From JAPLFM01 sp964650885 (GTDB lineage: Bacteria; Bacteroidota; Ignavibacteria; Kapaibacteriales; UBA2268): DNA of 29,736 nt. The notes below the pieces were generated by a model, which ran no database searches, was not told where the DNA came from, and saw nothing but the letters and a program-made list of their open reading frames with translations. Shown here in pieces: positions 8,115 to 16,206 of this stretch; position 1 is the stretch's first letter, and each line of letters starts with the position of its first letter. A program made the position numbers and the translations under genes. The stretch is from assembly GCA_964650885.1 (NCBI GenBank), contig CAZYXG010000031.1, positions 1-29,736 of the forward strand, read 5' to 3'.

Positions 8115-9050
8115 ATGAAGTTAACAATAACCATTATTGCCATAATATTTACATTTAGCTTTGCTGAAGCCCAAGTGTCAAAAGCAAAACCAACCAAAGA
8201 TAGCATCAAAACCGATAAAAAGAAACATACACTAAGAGATAAGCTGATAGATTCGGCTTATATCAGTAAAAGCTACAAATCGGAAACAGAAAAAAGATTT
8301 AATGAAATATTATTGAAATCCTATGCTGAAAAGTGGAAACTACTTCCAATTGGTGAACGAATGGGCAATATTGGTATGCAACTATTGAATGTACCTTATA
8401 TAGGTGGCACTTTGGAAGTTGTGCCTGAAGAATGTACTGTTGTTTTAGATAAACTAGATTGCGTTACTTATTTTGAAAATATATTGGCATTTGCTAGAAT
8501 TTTGAAATACGACAATCCCACATTCAAAGATTTAGTCAATAGAGTGAGAGACACTCGCTATAGAAATGGAAAAGTGAGCGCTTATACATCTCGTTTGCAC
8601 TACACCTCCGACTGGATTTATGAGAACACAGGCAAAAAGATTGTTATAGATATAACAAAAGATTTGGGTGGGATACCGTTCCCTATAAATGTTGGTTTTA
8701 TGTCACAAAATCCAAAGTTCTATGATGCACTTAAAAAAGATCCATCTCTTGTTTCAAACATAAAAAAACAAGAAGAAGCAATAAATAAAAGAAAATATTA
8801 CTATATCCCAAAAGACAAAGTCAAAGCAATTGAAAGCAAACTGAAAACTGGTGATATAATTGCAATTACTACAAGCAATAATGGATTGGATTATTCCCAC
8901 ACTGGTTTGATTTATAAAGATAGCAAAGGAGTTGCTCACTTTCTTCACGCTTCTTCAGCCAAAAAGAAAGTTACTCTCGATGTAACTATTTCCGAATATT
9001 TAGCAACTGTTAAATCCAATACTGGTATCACTATTCTCAGACCTCAATAA
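8115..9050 (+). CDS. DUF1460 family, N-acetylmuramoyl-L-alanine amidase-like
   Basis: The 311-residue product has a Sec signal peptide (MKLTITIIAIIFTFSFAEA) and a Lys-rich linker to about residue 55. The body matches the DUF1460 family, an NlpC/P60-like cysteine peptidase fold acting on peptidoglycan. The nucleophile region is LDCVTYFEN (C116), and the histidine regions are YSHTGLIY (H262) and HFLHASS (H275, H278). Characterised relatives cleave the bond between N-acetylmuramic acid and L-Ala in cell-wall fragments. It is followed after 7 nt by an MFS transporter, which suggests processing plus uptake of cell-wall or peptide fragments. The gene is in one unit with the ion channel and the 58-residue ORF. 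Confidence 0.87.
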   Translation: MKLTITIIAIIFTFSFAEAQVSKAKPTKDSIKTDKKKHTLRDKLIDSAYISKSYKSETEKRFNEILLKSYAEKWKLLPIGERMGNIGMQLLNVPYIGGTLEVVPEECTVVLDKLDCVTYFENILAFARILKYDNPTFKDLVNRVRDTRYRNGKVSAYTSRLHYTSDWIYENTGKKIVIDITKDLGGIPFPINVGFMSQNPKFYDALKKDPSLVSNIKKQEEAINKRKYYYIPKDKVKAIESKLKTGDIIAITTSNNGLDYSHTGLIYKDSKGVAHFLHASSAKKKVTLDVTISEYLATVKSNTGITILRPQ

Positions 9051-9057
9051 ATTACCA

Positions 9058-10455
9058 ATGAATAGTTTGATTTCAACTTTGAAAACATTCACAATCAGAT
9101 TTTATTTATATAATTTGATTCAAGGAATTGAAAGAACTTCAATTTGGATTTTAATTATTCAATTACCTATCTATATTGCTCAAGCCGATGCCAAAGGTGG
9201 ATTACACTGGTCTCACACAGAAAAAGGAGTGCTATTTGCAATCTGGGCATTGAGTCAGAATTTGACCACAATATTTTCAGGATATTATGCCGATAGATTT
9301 GGACGCAACATAGTAATTGGTATTACTGCTTTGCTATGTGGCGTTTTCATTTTCTCAATGAATTACTCAAATAGTTTCCTTCTTTTTGCAATAATGTTAG
9401 CTGCCACCGGCATTAGCTCTGGCTTTTTCAAACCTGCATTGCAGGGAGCAATTGCAAGCGAAATGAATGAAGAGAATTCAGCACTTGGTTGGAGCTTTTA
9501 CACTTGGGGAATCAATGCTTTTATTTTTGCAATTGGTACACCACTTGCCATTTATTTGAGCAATATCTCATTTTGGTATGTGTTTACTGGTGCAGCTTTA
9601 GTACAATTGCTAATACCACTTACTATATTGTTATTTGTTAAAAACACGCCAACAATCTCAAATAAAAGCAAATTCCTTTTCAGAGATTTACTTTCAGCAT
9701 TCTCAAATAAACAACTAAACTTATTTACACTATCAATAGTTGGCTTCACAATTACATATATGCAGTTCTATGAGAATTTACCTAACTATATATTTGATTG
9801 GATGAATACCAGCGATTTAGTAACCTATTTTGGACTATCTGGCGATATGGTGGTAGCAACTACTATTGGCAAAGTAGTCGCATATCCTTGGTTCTATAAT
9901 CTTAATACTGGACTGGTTCTATTGCTATGTATTCCGTTTGCTTTTTTCTCTCGTAAACTAAATAGACTAAAATTGCTTTTAATTAGTATTTGTTTAGCAA
10001 TTGCTGGACTGCTATTTTCTGGGTTAAGTGTAAACGGTTTATATTTAGCAGTTGGTATCATTATCTATACTCTGGGTGAGATGATTGCTAATCCTAATAT
10101 CAACCGATATATTGCCAACTTAGCACCAACGGAAAACAAATCACAATATATGGGTTTCACAAGTATTGCTTGGAGCCTTGGGCTTGGTTTTGGAGCTATT
10201 TTTGGCGGAATGATTTACGATAAATTCGCCGATAAAAGTCAATTGGCATTACAATATTGCAATATGATATTGAATAAATTCCCCGCAAAAAACGATGCTT
10301 TGAATTTGATAATGACTACTAAACATTTAAATGGTGCAGATGCAACATTGTTGCTTTATTATGAATTTAGTCCTCAAGTTATTTGGTATATTATTGCAGC
10401 AATCGGTTTGATTTCCACTTTACAATTAATCTTCTTCTTGCAAAAATACAAATAA
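9058..10455 (+). CDS. MFS transporter, substrate unknown
   Basis: This 465-residue inner-membrane protein has about 12 hydrophobic segments. The signature loop between helices 2 and 3 reads SGYYADRFGRN (G-x3-D-R-x-G-R type). A second half begins after the cytoplasmic stretch near residues 195-220. A hydrophilic insertion of about 35 residues precedes the last helix. It starts 7 nt after the DUF1460 gene, with no visible Shine-Dalgarno, so it is probably coupled to it. By context it may carry muropeptides or peptides released by DUF1460, in the way AmpG does. No motif proves the substrate. Its stop codon lies 4 nt from the convergent stop codon of the heme-binding protein gene. Confidence 0.85.
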   Translation: MNSLISTLKTFTIRFYLYNLIQGIERTSIWILIIQLPIYIAQADAKGGLHWSHTEKGVLFAIWALSQNLTTIFSGYYADRFGRNIVIGITALLCGVFIFSMNYSNSFLLFAIMLAATGISSGFFKPALQGAIASEMNEENSALGWSFYTWGINAFIFAIGTPLAIYLSNISFWYVFTGAALVQLLIPLTILLFVKNTPTISNKSKFLFRDLLSAFSNKQLNLFTLSIVGFTITYMQFYENLPNYIFDWMNTSDLVTYFGLSGDMVVATTIGKVVAYPWFYNLNTGLVLLLCIPFAFFSRKLNRLKLLLISICLAIAGLLFSGLSVNGLYLAVGIIIYTLGEMIANPNINRYIANLAPTENKSQYMGFTSIAWSLGLGFGAIFGGMIYDKFADKSQLALQYCNMILNKFPAKNDALNLIMTTKHLNGADATLLLYYEFSPQVIWYIIAAIGLISTLQLIFFLQKYK

Positions 10456-10459
10456 TCAA

Positions 10460-11323
10460 TTATTGCATTTTCAAGTAAGTATCTAATAGTTGATTCAGCG
10501 ATTGATTCAATCTAGGTCCGAACCCTAAGAAAGCCAAATCATCTACCACAACTATTCTATTATTTTTAACCGCTGGAGTGGAAGCCACTCCTGGCAATTC
10601 CTTCAATCTATCCATTCCGCCAACTGATTCAATACCAGTGCGAGTTACAATTAATACATCTGGTTTTGAAGTAATAAAAAATTCACTCGTAACATTCTTC
10701 CAACCATCTACTTTTTTACCCAAGCTTTCACCACCTGCTAACTCTATCATATCATTTGCTGGGGTACCTTTGCCACCCAAATTCATAATTTTGCCACCTC
10801 GGAAATAAATAAAGATTGTCTTTTGCTTCTTCTTTAATCGAGCTACTTTCTTTTGTACCTCTTTGTATCCTTCGTCAAGTGCTTTAATTATCTCATTTCC
10901 TTCATTAGTTTTGCCTACTAATGAAGCAATGTCTTTTATGTTGCTTTTAGCAGTTTCCAAATTAAATTTAGCTGGAGTCTTATATACTTTCACTCCTGTT
11001 TTCTTAATTTGATTAAGTGCAAGTTCCGGACCAGTATCATAAGTAGCAAGTACTAAATTCGGCTTCAAAGAAAGCACTCCTTCCGCCGAAAGTCCTCTCC
11101 AATAACCAACTTTGGGAATTCTATTTGCTTCGGCAGGATATATGCTAGAAACATCAACTCCCACTATGCTAGAGCCCATTCCAAGTGCATAAATTGTTTC
11201 TGTAATTATTCCGCCTAAGCTCACTATTCGTAATTTTTGAGTTGTTTGAGTAGGTGTTGGTTTAGCTATTGTAATGCTGAAGCATACCAATAGAAGTAAA
11301 ATTGAAATTGTTTTGTTTCTCAT
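10460..11323 (-). CDS. hmuT: Periplasmic heme-binding protein, HmuT/ChuT type
   Basis: I place the start at 11323, which gives 287 residues with a signal peptide (MRNKTISILLLLVCFSITIA). An in-frame ATG at 11398 would overlap the upstream gene and destroy the signal sequence. The mature protein is a TroA-like (cluster A-II) ABC substrate-binding protein. RIVSLGGIITETIYALG opens lobe 1, followed by VGVDVSSIYP, GLSAEGVLSLKPNLVLATYDTGP (about 90-112) and a lobe 2 with GESLGKKVDGW. The GLSAEG-KP-LVLA..GP pattern is that of hemin-binding proteins of the HmuT/ChuT/ShuT group. It lacks a lipobox, so it should be a soluble periplasmic protein. It begins 4 nt after the HmuY-like lipoprotein gene. The cognate permease and ATPase (HmuU, HmuV) are not in the window. 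Confidence 0.87.
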   Translation of the reverse strand: MRNKTISILLLLVCFSITIAKPTPTQTTQKLRIVSLGGIITETIYALGMGSSIVGVDVSSIYPAEANRIPKVGYWRGLSAEGVLSLKPNLVLATYDTGPELALNQIKKTGVKVYKTPAKFNLETAKSNIKDIASLVGKTNEGNEIIKALDEGYKEVQKKVARLKKKQKTIFIYFRGGKIMNLGGKGTPANDMIELAGGESLGKKVDGWKNVTSEFFITSKPDVLIVTRTGIESVGGMDRLKELPGVASTPAVKNNRIVVVDDLAFLGFGPRLNQSLNQLLDTYLKMQ

Positions 11324-11327
11324 TTTA

Positions 11328-12353
11328 TTATAATTGAGTGTATTCAAATTTTGGGTAACCTTTTTCAAGCTTACCATTGATATTTTTGTAGAAATCAATA
11401 AATCGTAGTTTGAAATATTTCGTTTCTGGATATAAATCTTCCACTTTTATTAAGTAAGTTTTCTTAGTATCCACTGTGAAGGATTCTACATCGAATTTAT
11501 AGAATTTCCATTCGTAACCAATTACATTTCTATCTTTAATGAAATTATATTTCGGAATATCTTGTAGCTTAATATCCTCGAATTTACTCAAAGAATCAAC
11601 CGTAGCTGAAACATATCTCGGATTAATAAACACACCCACTACAGAATATATCTCAAAGCCAGACACGTCGAAAAAATGAGTGTAGCGAGTGAAATGAATT
11701 TGCCAATCAGTAGAAAGTGGTTCAATGTTTTTGATAGAAATTGGCGACTCAAACGAAACAATTTGATAGTTCAATAATGGATTTTTTGGTACTTCCAAAG
11801 TATCATTATTTCTGCCGTCCAAATCTGCAACTCTAATCACATAGGTGTCATTGTTGTAGCTTATCACTTGTACTTTCTTATAACCCAATTGTCTGCTTTT
11901 CTCATTTATACCACGATTTACAACATAAACTAAATTCTTCGATGCAATTGAATTTCCATTCTTAATCCACCAGTCACCAAATGCAGTGGAATCCATATTC
12001 CCTTCTGGTCTTTCGTATTTGAAATTCAAGTCTTCTTTTGAAATTACTTCTTCGAATGTTTTATCTGCAACAGTTGCCGCCGACATTATTTTTGCATAGT
12101 TTAATATTATGTGATAGCCAAATTTATCGCACTCAAAACCTAAATCCCACTCAGTCAGTTTTGATTGAGCCAATGTTGAATCTGAAAAAAGGTTAAACCA
12201 ACTTTGAGTAGAATAGAACTTATCTATTACTGCAATACCTTGGCTTAGCCCCAATTTACTTTTTGGAGAAATAGGAGAATCTTCAGGGAAGCAAGAATTT
12301 AGCAATGTTAGCACTGCAACAAATGCTATTATATTTTTTATTTTCTTTATCAT
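11328..12353 (-). CDS. hmuY: HmuY-family heme-binding lipoprotein
   Basis: The 341-residue protein starts with a lipoprotein signal (MIKKIKNIIAFVAVLTLLNS, lipid-acceptor C21). The HmuY family, known from Porphyromonas hemophores, is recognisable from TEWDLGFE near residue 60 and from the C-terminal half. The latter has YEWKFYKF, TKKTYLIKVEDL, KYFKLRFIDFY and ends at YPKFEYTQL. This corresponds to the W..y........YiI...G..Y.KL.i..y pattern of the family. It would be anchored in the outer membrane, passing heme to the receptor. Its ATG overlaps the receptor stop codon (ATGA), so the two are translationally coupled. It resembles the T9SS-exported protein at 14660-15982 along most of its length. 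Confidence 0.82.
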   Translation of the reverse strand: MIKKIKNIIAFVAVLTLLNSCFPEDSPISPKSKLGLSQGIAVIDKFYSTQSWFNLFSDSTLAQSKLTEWDLGFECDKFGYHIILNYAKIMSAATVADKTFEEVISKEDLNFKYERPEGNMDSTAFGDWWIKNGNSIASKNLVYVVNRGINEKSRQLGYKKVQVISYNNDTYVIRVADLDGRNNDTLEVPKNPLLNYQIVSFESPISIKNIEPLSTDWQIHFTRYTHFFDVSGFEIYSVVGVFINPRYVSATVDSLSKFEDIKLQDIPKYNFIKDRNVIGYEWKFYKFDVESFTVDTKKTYLIKVEDLYPETKYFKLRFIDFYKNINGKLEKGYPKFEYTQL

Positions 12354-14602
12354 AAGTTAAATTTCAAACTTGTGAAAACTGTTCGACCCCAAGCCACAGG
12401 CATACTTCCAGAGCCAGAACTATGAACGCCGCCACCTGATGCACCAGAATTTAACACATTGGAAACGTCAATTAAATTCTTCGCACCTAGAGTAACTTGT
12501 AATTGTTTGTCAAAAAAGCTTTTAGAAACAGAAGCATCGAGCAAGTGATAACTATTTATATTAAATTCTCTTACAGTGCCATCTAAATCTACACTAAAGC
12601 CAAGCTGACGAGCTGAATACTTATAGTATATATTTAACTTAGCATCAACTTCTGGCAAATCATAATTTATATTCGAAGACACTTCAGCAACAAAACGGAA
12701 GCCTGAGAATGTAGAGCTTTCGTTCATTTGAGTATTCCTTCCAATGTAATTCATACCAACGCTGAAATTCAAATTATTAAGAATATATTTCACTTGAAAT
12801 TCCCCACCTGCTGTTTGATACGAACCAATATTGATATAAGAATATAGATTGTCTCGGACGTTTGCCAAAGTGATTTGATTGTAAATGTTATTATAAAATA
12901 CCTTTGGCTCAAAAATGTAAACGCTACTATCCCTTTGCAATGTCAGGCTATAAGACATATTCATACTATTGCTAATTTCCGCTCTCAGATTTGCATTTCC
13001 TGTGATATTGTGATTTATATCCACAAAATAAAAGAAAAGCTCCTTAAGTGATGGATTTCTAAATCCACGCGAATATGAGAATCTTAATTTGTTCTGTTTG
13101 TCGAATTCATACTTCATATTTATAGAAGGAATAAAAATCACTCTTGCATCGCCGAATGAAATTCCTTTAGCAAATGTATTGAAACTAACTCTGGCAGCTG
13201 GTTGAATAGTTAAATGTTCGAAAGGCAAATATTGAACACTTGTGAATAAACCCATATCTTTAAGAGTATTGGTGTCACTTGTCAATCTAGCACCTTTAGC
13301 AAAATCATAATTAAAATCTATACCAGATTGATAGCTAAGGTTTGGCAAAAATCCATCGCTTGAATAAGTTGCTCTGAAGAGAAAGTTATTAAATATTGCT
13401 GTATCTTGATCGTTAGGGCTATTAGTTAAAATATCTTCAAGAGTAACCAAATCTTTCAAATAACTAGTTTTGTGTCGCGTATAATTTGAATAACTTAGTG
13501 TCACATCCATAAATTTATTATTCGATATTTCACCTTTTGCGAAAATTGAATTTGTAAATCTATGAGTTTTATATGTATCGTCGAAAGCAGTTTCAAAGTA
13601 TGGCTCTCTTGGGTTTCCTCTGTTCAATATTTTTTCATAAAAATATCTACTCTGAGCTTTCATTATGATTTTATCGTAAATATAACTATAACTCACATCA
13701 CCGAAAAGTTGTTCTTTAGGCTTCCAAAGCTGGCTTCTAGTAGTATCAATTGGAGAATAACCATCGAAGAAATATCTACCACCATTTAAATTGATTTTAC
13801 TATCTTCACTTAAACTTTGGCTTATATCACAATCGAAATTGTAATTCCCAACTGACTCATAAAAACTATTAGCACTAAATTGTGTCTTTGTGCTAAAAGT
13901 ATTTTTAGTAATAATATTTACTACACCACCAAGAGCATCAGTTCCATATATTGTGGACATTGGACCTTCCACAATTTCCACTCTTTCCACGTTGTTCAAG
14001 TTAATTTGACTAATATCTATATTCCCATTTTGTCGCCCTATCACAGGCACGCCATCAATCATTATCTTAACGTTCTGCCCACTCACTCCATTGATACTCA
14101 TACCTGCACCAAGCACATTATCTTGTTGAACTTTTATATTTAATTCATTGCTAAATAAGTCTCGTAAGTTATTTGCTGCTTGTGCTTGTATTCTATCTTT
14201 GCCAATTACTTTCACTGGGAAAACAGAATTTTGTGAAGATTGTGGTGTAATTTGTCCTGTTGTTACCACATCTCTCATCATAACAGAAAATGGGTGCAAT
14301 TGTATATTTTTTGTTGTATTGCGAACTATTGTATCTGAAAATACTTTATATCCAATATAAGAAATAGTTACTTCGCAATTCTCATCAAAAGTAAGATTTG
14401 CTATTCCTTCTTTGTTTGTTCTGAGTGTACGCACGGAATCCTTGCATTTTCCATACAAGCAAATCACTTTCACATTTGCAGAAATAATAGGTTTATTACT
14501 TTCTGCATCGATTACTCTAATCGTACTTGTTGCAAAGCTAGCTTCACTGCCAAAACAAATGACAATAATAAGTAATAATATAATTTTTTTTGTAGTTCTC
14601 AT
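12350..14602 (-). CDS. hmuR: TonB-dependent heme receptor, HmuR-like
   Basis: The 750-residue outer-membrane receptor has a signal peptide (to about residue 25), a carboxypeptidase-regulatory-like beta-sandwich (about 27-108), a plug domain (about 118-235, with MIDGVPVIGRQNGNIDISQI and VERVEIVEGPMSTIYGTDALGGVVNIIT as landmarks) and a 22-strand barrel that ends in TVFTSLKFNL. Two loops resemble the FRAP and NPNL boxes of heme receptors: GFRNPSLKELF and GNANLRAE. A histidine (H531, in DINHNI) lies between them, where heme receptors carry an axial ligand. It is followed by the HmuY lipoprotein with an ATGA overlap. No ribosome-binding site is visible; an intrinsic terminator ends 5 nt before the ATG. 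Confidence 0.88.
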   Translation of the reverse strand: MRTTKKIILLLIIVICFGSEASFATSTIRVIDAESNKPIISANVKVICLYGKCKDSVRTLRTNKEGIANLTFDENCEVTISYIGYKVFSDTIVRNTTKNIQLHPFSVMMRDVVTTGQITPQSSQNSVFPVKVIGKDRIQAQAANNLRDLFSNELNIKVQQDNVLGAGMSINGVSGQNVKIMIDGVPVIGRQNGNIDISQINLNNVERVEIVEGPMSTIYGTDALGGVVNIITKNTFSTKTQFSANSFYESVGNYNFDCDISQSLSEDSKINLNGGRYFFDGYSPIDTTRSQLWKPKEQLFGDVSYSYIYDKIIMKAQSRYFYEKILNRGNPREPYFETAFDDTYKTHRFTNSIFAKGEISNNKFMDVTLSYSNYTRHKTSYLKDLVTLEDILTNSPNDQDTAIFNNFLFRATYSSDGFLPNLSYQSGIDFNYDFAKGARLTSDTNTLKDMGLFTSVQYLPFEHLTIQPAARVSFNTFAKGISFGDARVIFIPSINMKYEFDKQNKLRFSYSRGFRNPSLKELFFYFVDINHNITGNANLRAEISNSMNMSYSLTLQRDSSVYIFEPKVFYNNIYNQITLANVRDNLYSYINIGSYQTAGGEFQVKYILNNLNFSVGMNYIGRNTQMNESSTFSGFRFVAEVSSNINYDLPEVDAKLNIYYKYSARQLGFSVDLDGTVREFNINSYHLLDASVSKSFFDKQLQVTLGAKNLIDVSNVLNSGASGGGVHSSGSGSMPVAWGRTVFTSLKFNL

Positions 14603-14607
14603 ATAAG

Positions 14608-14640
14608 AAAAAAATGCCCAAAACTATTTAGCTTTGGGCA
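14608..14640 (-). terminator. Intrinsic terminator/attenuator between the hemophore-like gene and the receptor gene
   Basis: TGCCCAAA (14615-14622) pairs with TTTGGGCA (14633-14640), an 8-bp stem with a 10-nt loop, followed on the minus strand by seven T. The T run ends 5 nt before the receptor ATG. The receptor, lipoprotein and HmuT genes therefore depend on readthrough, unless a promoter lies inside the upstream gene. Confidence 0.85.
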
Positions 14641-14659
14641 AATTCATTAAATCTGTTGT

Positions 14660-15982
14660 TTATCTTACGATAAATTTAATTGATGAGTTTTTCTGATTTT
14701 CAAAAACAACCCAATAGATGCCAGTACTCATATTTTGAGTTGGCAAAGCTACAGCTTTGAAATCTTGATTAGTTGCAAAGCTATATTTTGCAATAGTTTC
14801 GCCAAGCACATTTACTATGCTAAAGTTTGCAGCCAAATCATTAGCTTTAGCAGAATAAATCAAATTGATGTTTTCGCCTTGGTTTGCTATAGATGGGTAC
14901 AAAGCAAAGTTTGTCAAAACTGGATTTTCTTCTACAGAATTGACAATCACTTTTTCTTGAGAGAAAGTAGAAGAAACTCTAGTGCCACCAGAGAAACTAG
15001 TAAAACCTAATTTATAGATATCGCCAGAAGGAATACCTTTGTTGTCAAATTTTTGAGCGAAATAAATACTTGGTTTGTAAACATAAGAGAAAGTAGCATT
15101 TACGAAAGTTTTCCAATCGTCGCCAATTTCGTTGATTTTTCCACCAAATTTTTCGTTTGTTGGAGTTGCTACAGTTGCGAATTGAACACTATCTACTTCT
15201 GCAATTCTAATCCCACCAGTAATTCTAGCAGAACCTCCAGCCGAAACAGGGCGTACATTTTGACGCATACCAGTTAAAGAATACCAAGCGAAGCCACCTG
15301 TAGGAGCTGGAGTTCTACCAATATATTTACCCCATACCAAATCCCAATTTGCAGCATCTGGCTCTCTATCGTGCGTTTTTTCTGCTTGCAATGAATAGTA
15401 AACGAACATCCTATTACCGAATGCTTTTTTATCTATTTCTACAGTTTTAGGGTTAGTACCATCAATGTTAGCAAATTTGAAAGTATATATGCCACCTAAC
15501 ATAGATTCTATTGTGATTTGTTTGAAACCAGCTGTAGTTTTTATTACAAACAATTTAGTACCTAAAGTGCCATGGGAAGTCATATCATAAGCACCCCAAC
15601 CGTAATCTCCTGTACCTGAATCAAAACCATCTAATCCCAAATTGAATGCACCAATATTGAAAGTAGTATCGGAATTATACAAAGACTGCCAAGAGCTTAT
15701 CCCTGCTGTATCCAATGGCTTTCCGAAATCATCAATGTTTTTAGTTGGCACTTGCCAAAGTGATGCCAAATCATTGATACGAACACCTGCGTCCATTCCT
15801 GTCATAAAAGCTAAATCCCATTTTGCAACAGAGTCTGATTTCACAATACCAGTCTCGAAATTATAAAATGTAGATACAGCACCATTTGGAGCTGCAATTT
15901 CTATTGTTTTCACTTGAGCATTTGCTGTAGCAAAGCTAAGCAAACAAAAAGCAAAAACTATATTTTGTAATTTTTTAATCAT
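14660..15982 (-). CDS. T9SS-exported HmuY-like protein (candidate hemophore)
   Basis: The 440-residue protein has a signal peptide (MIKKLQNIVFAFCLLSFATANA) and a HmuY-like body. Landmarks are STFYNFETG, AKWDLAFMTGMDAGVRIN, GGIYTFKFANIDG, a second WDL repeat (ANWDLVWGKYIG) and IGDDWKTF...IYKLGFTSFSG. A C-terminal T9SS type A sorting domain follows (about 362-440: NFALYPSIANQGENINL, FSIVNVLGETIAKYSF, STGIYWVVFENQ, KFIVR). It should cross the outer membrane and be released or anchored at the surface, where it could capture heme for the receptor encoded just downstream. It is the first gene of the heme cluster. The spacer upstream holds a possible operator (16074-16124). The heme assignment rests on family resemblance and context; a T9SS-exported adhesin of another type is the alternative. 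Confidence 0.78.
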   Translation of the reverse strand: MIKKLQNIVFAFCLLSFATANAQVKTIEIAAPNGAVSTFYNFETGIVKSDSVAKWDLAFMTGMDAGVRINDLASLWQVPTKNIDDFGKPLDTAGISSWQSLYNSDTTFNIGAFNLGLDGFDSGTGDYGWGAYDMTSHGTLGTKLFVIKTTAGFKQITIESMLGGIYTFKFANIDGTNPKTVEIDKKAFGNRMFVYYSLQAEKTHDREPDAANWDLVWGKYIGRTPAPTGGFAWYSLTGMRQNVRPVSAGGSARITGGIRIAEVDSVQFATVATPTNEKFGGKINEIGDDWKTFVNATFSYVYKPSIYFAQKFDNKGIPSGDIYKLGFTSFSGGTRVSSTFSQEKVIVNSVEENPVLTNFALYPSIANQGENINLIYSAKANDLAANFSIVNVLGETIAKYSFATNQDFKAVALPTQNMSTGIYWVVFENQKNSSIKFIVR

Positions 15983-16073
15983 TACTAAAAACCAATTATT
16001 TTTTAAACATCATTTTTTTATATACAAAATTAATTAAAATTATATGTACGACAATTTTAATCGTATTAGTGTA

Positions 16074-16124
16074 TTCACAATGTTGCTTGATTATATTTAT
16101 TGTTTCACAATCAAAAGAAACAAT
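16074..16124. promoter_or_regulatory. Possible operator upstream of the heme cluster
   Basis: TTCACAAT occurs twice, at 16074-16081 and 16104-16111, exactly 30 nt (about three helix turns) apart. The second copy is part of an 8-bp inverted repeat, ATTGTTTC (16099-16106) and GAAACAAT (16117-16124). A third copy occurs in reverse orientation at 18804-18811, upstream of the Omp28-like gene. The site is 90-140 nt upstream of the hemophore-like start, a sensible place for a heme or iron regulator. In AT-rich DNA such a match may be chance, and I see no canonical Fur box. Confidence 0.25.
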
Positions 16125-16135
16125 CACAAAAATAT

Positions 16136-16170
16136 AAAAAAAAAGACCCGCCTTTATTGAGGCGGGTCTT
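16136..16170 (-). terminator. Intrinsic terminator after the Omp28-like gene
   Basis: A perfect 10-bp stem, AAGACCCGCC (16143-16152) with GGCGGGTCTT (16161-16170), and an 8-nt loop are followed on the minus strand by an uninterrupted T tract. It lies 36 nt past the stop codon at 16207 and insulates the heme cluster from the gene upstream. Confidence 0.95.
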
Positions 16171-16206
16171 GTTAAAAAATGACTTACGTCAAGTTTTTTA
16201 TGTATC

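Noticed and set aside
11324..11398. Longer start for the HmuT-like protein
   Set aside because: It would overlap the lipoprotein gene by 71 nt and place 25 residues before a normal signal peptide.
15983..16206. A 73-codon minus-strand frame between the two T9SS genes
   Set aside because: It runs through the strong terminator hairpin, is Ile/Phe-rich and has no start signal.
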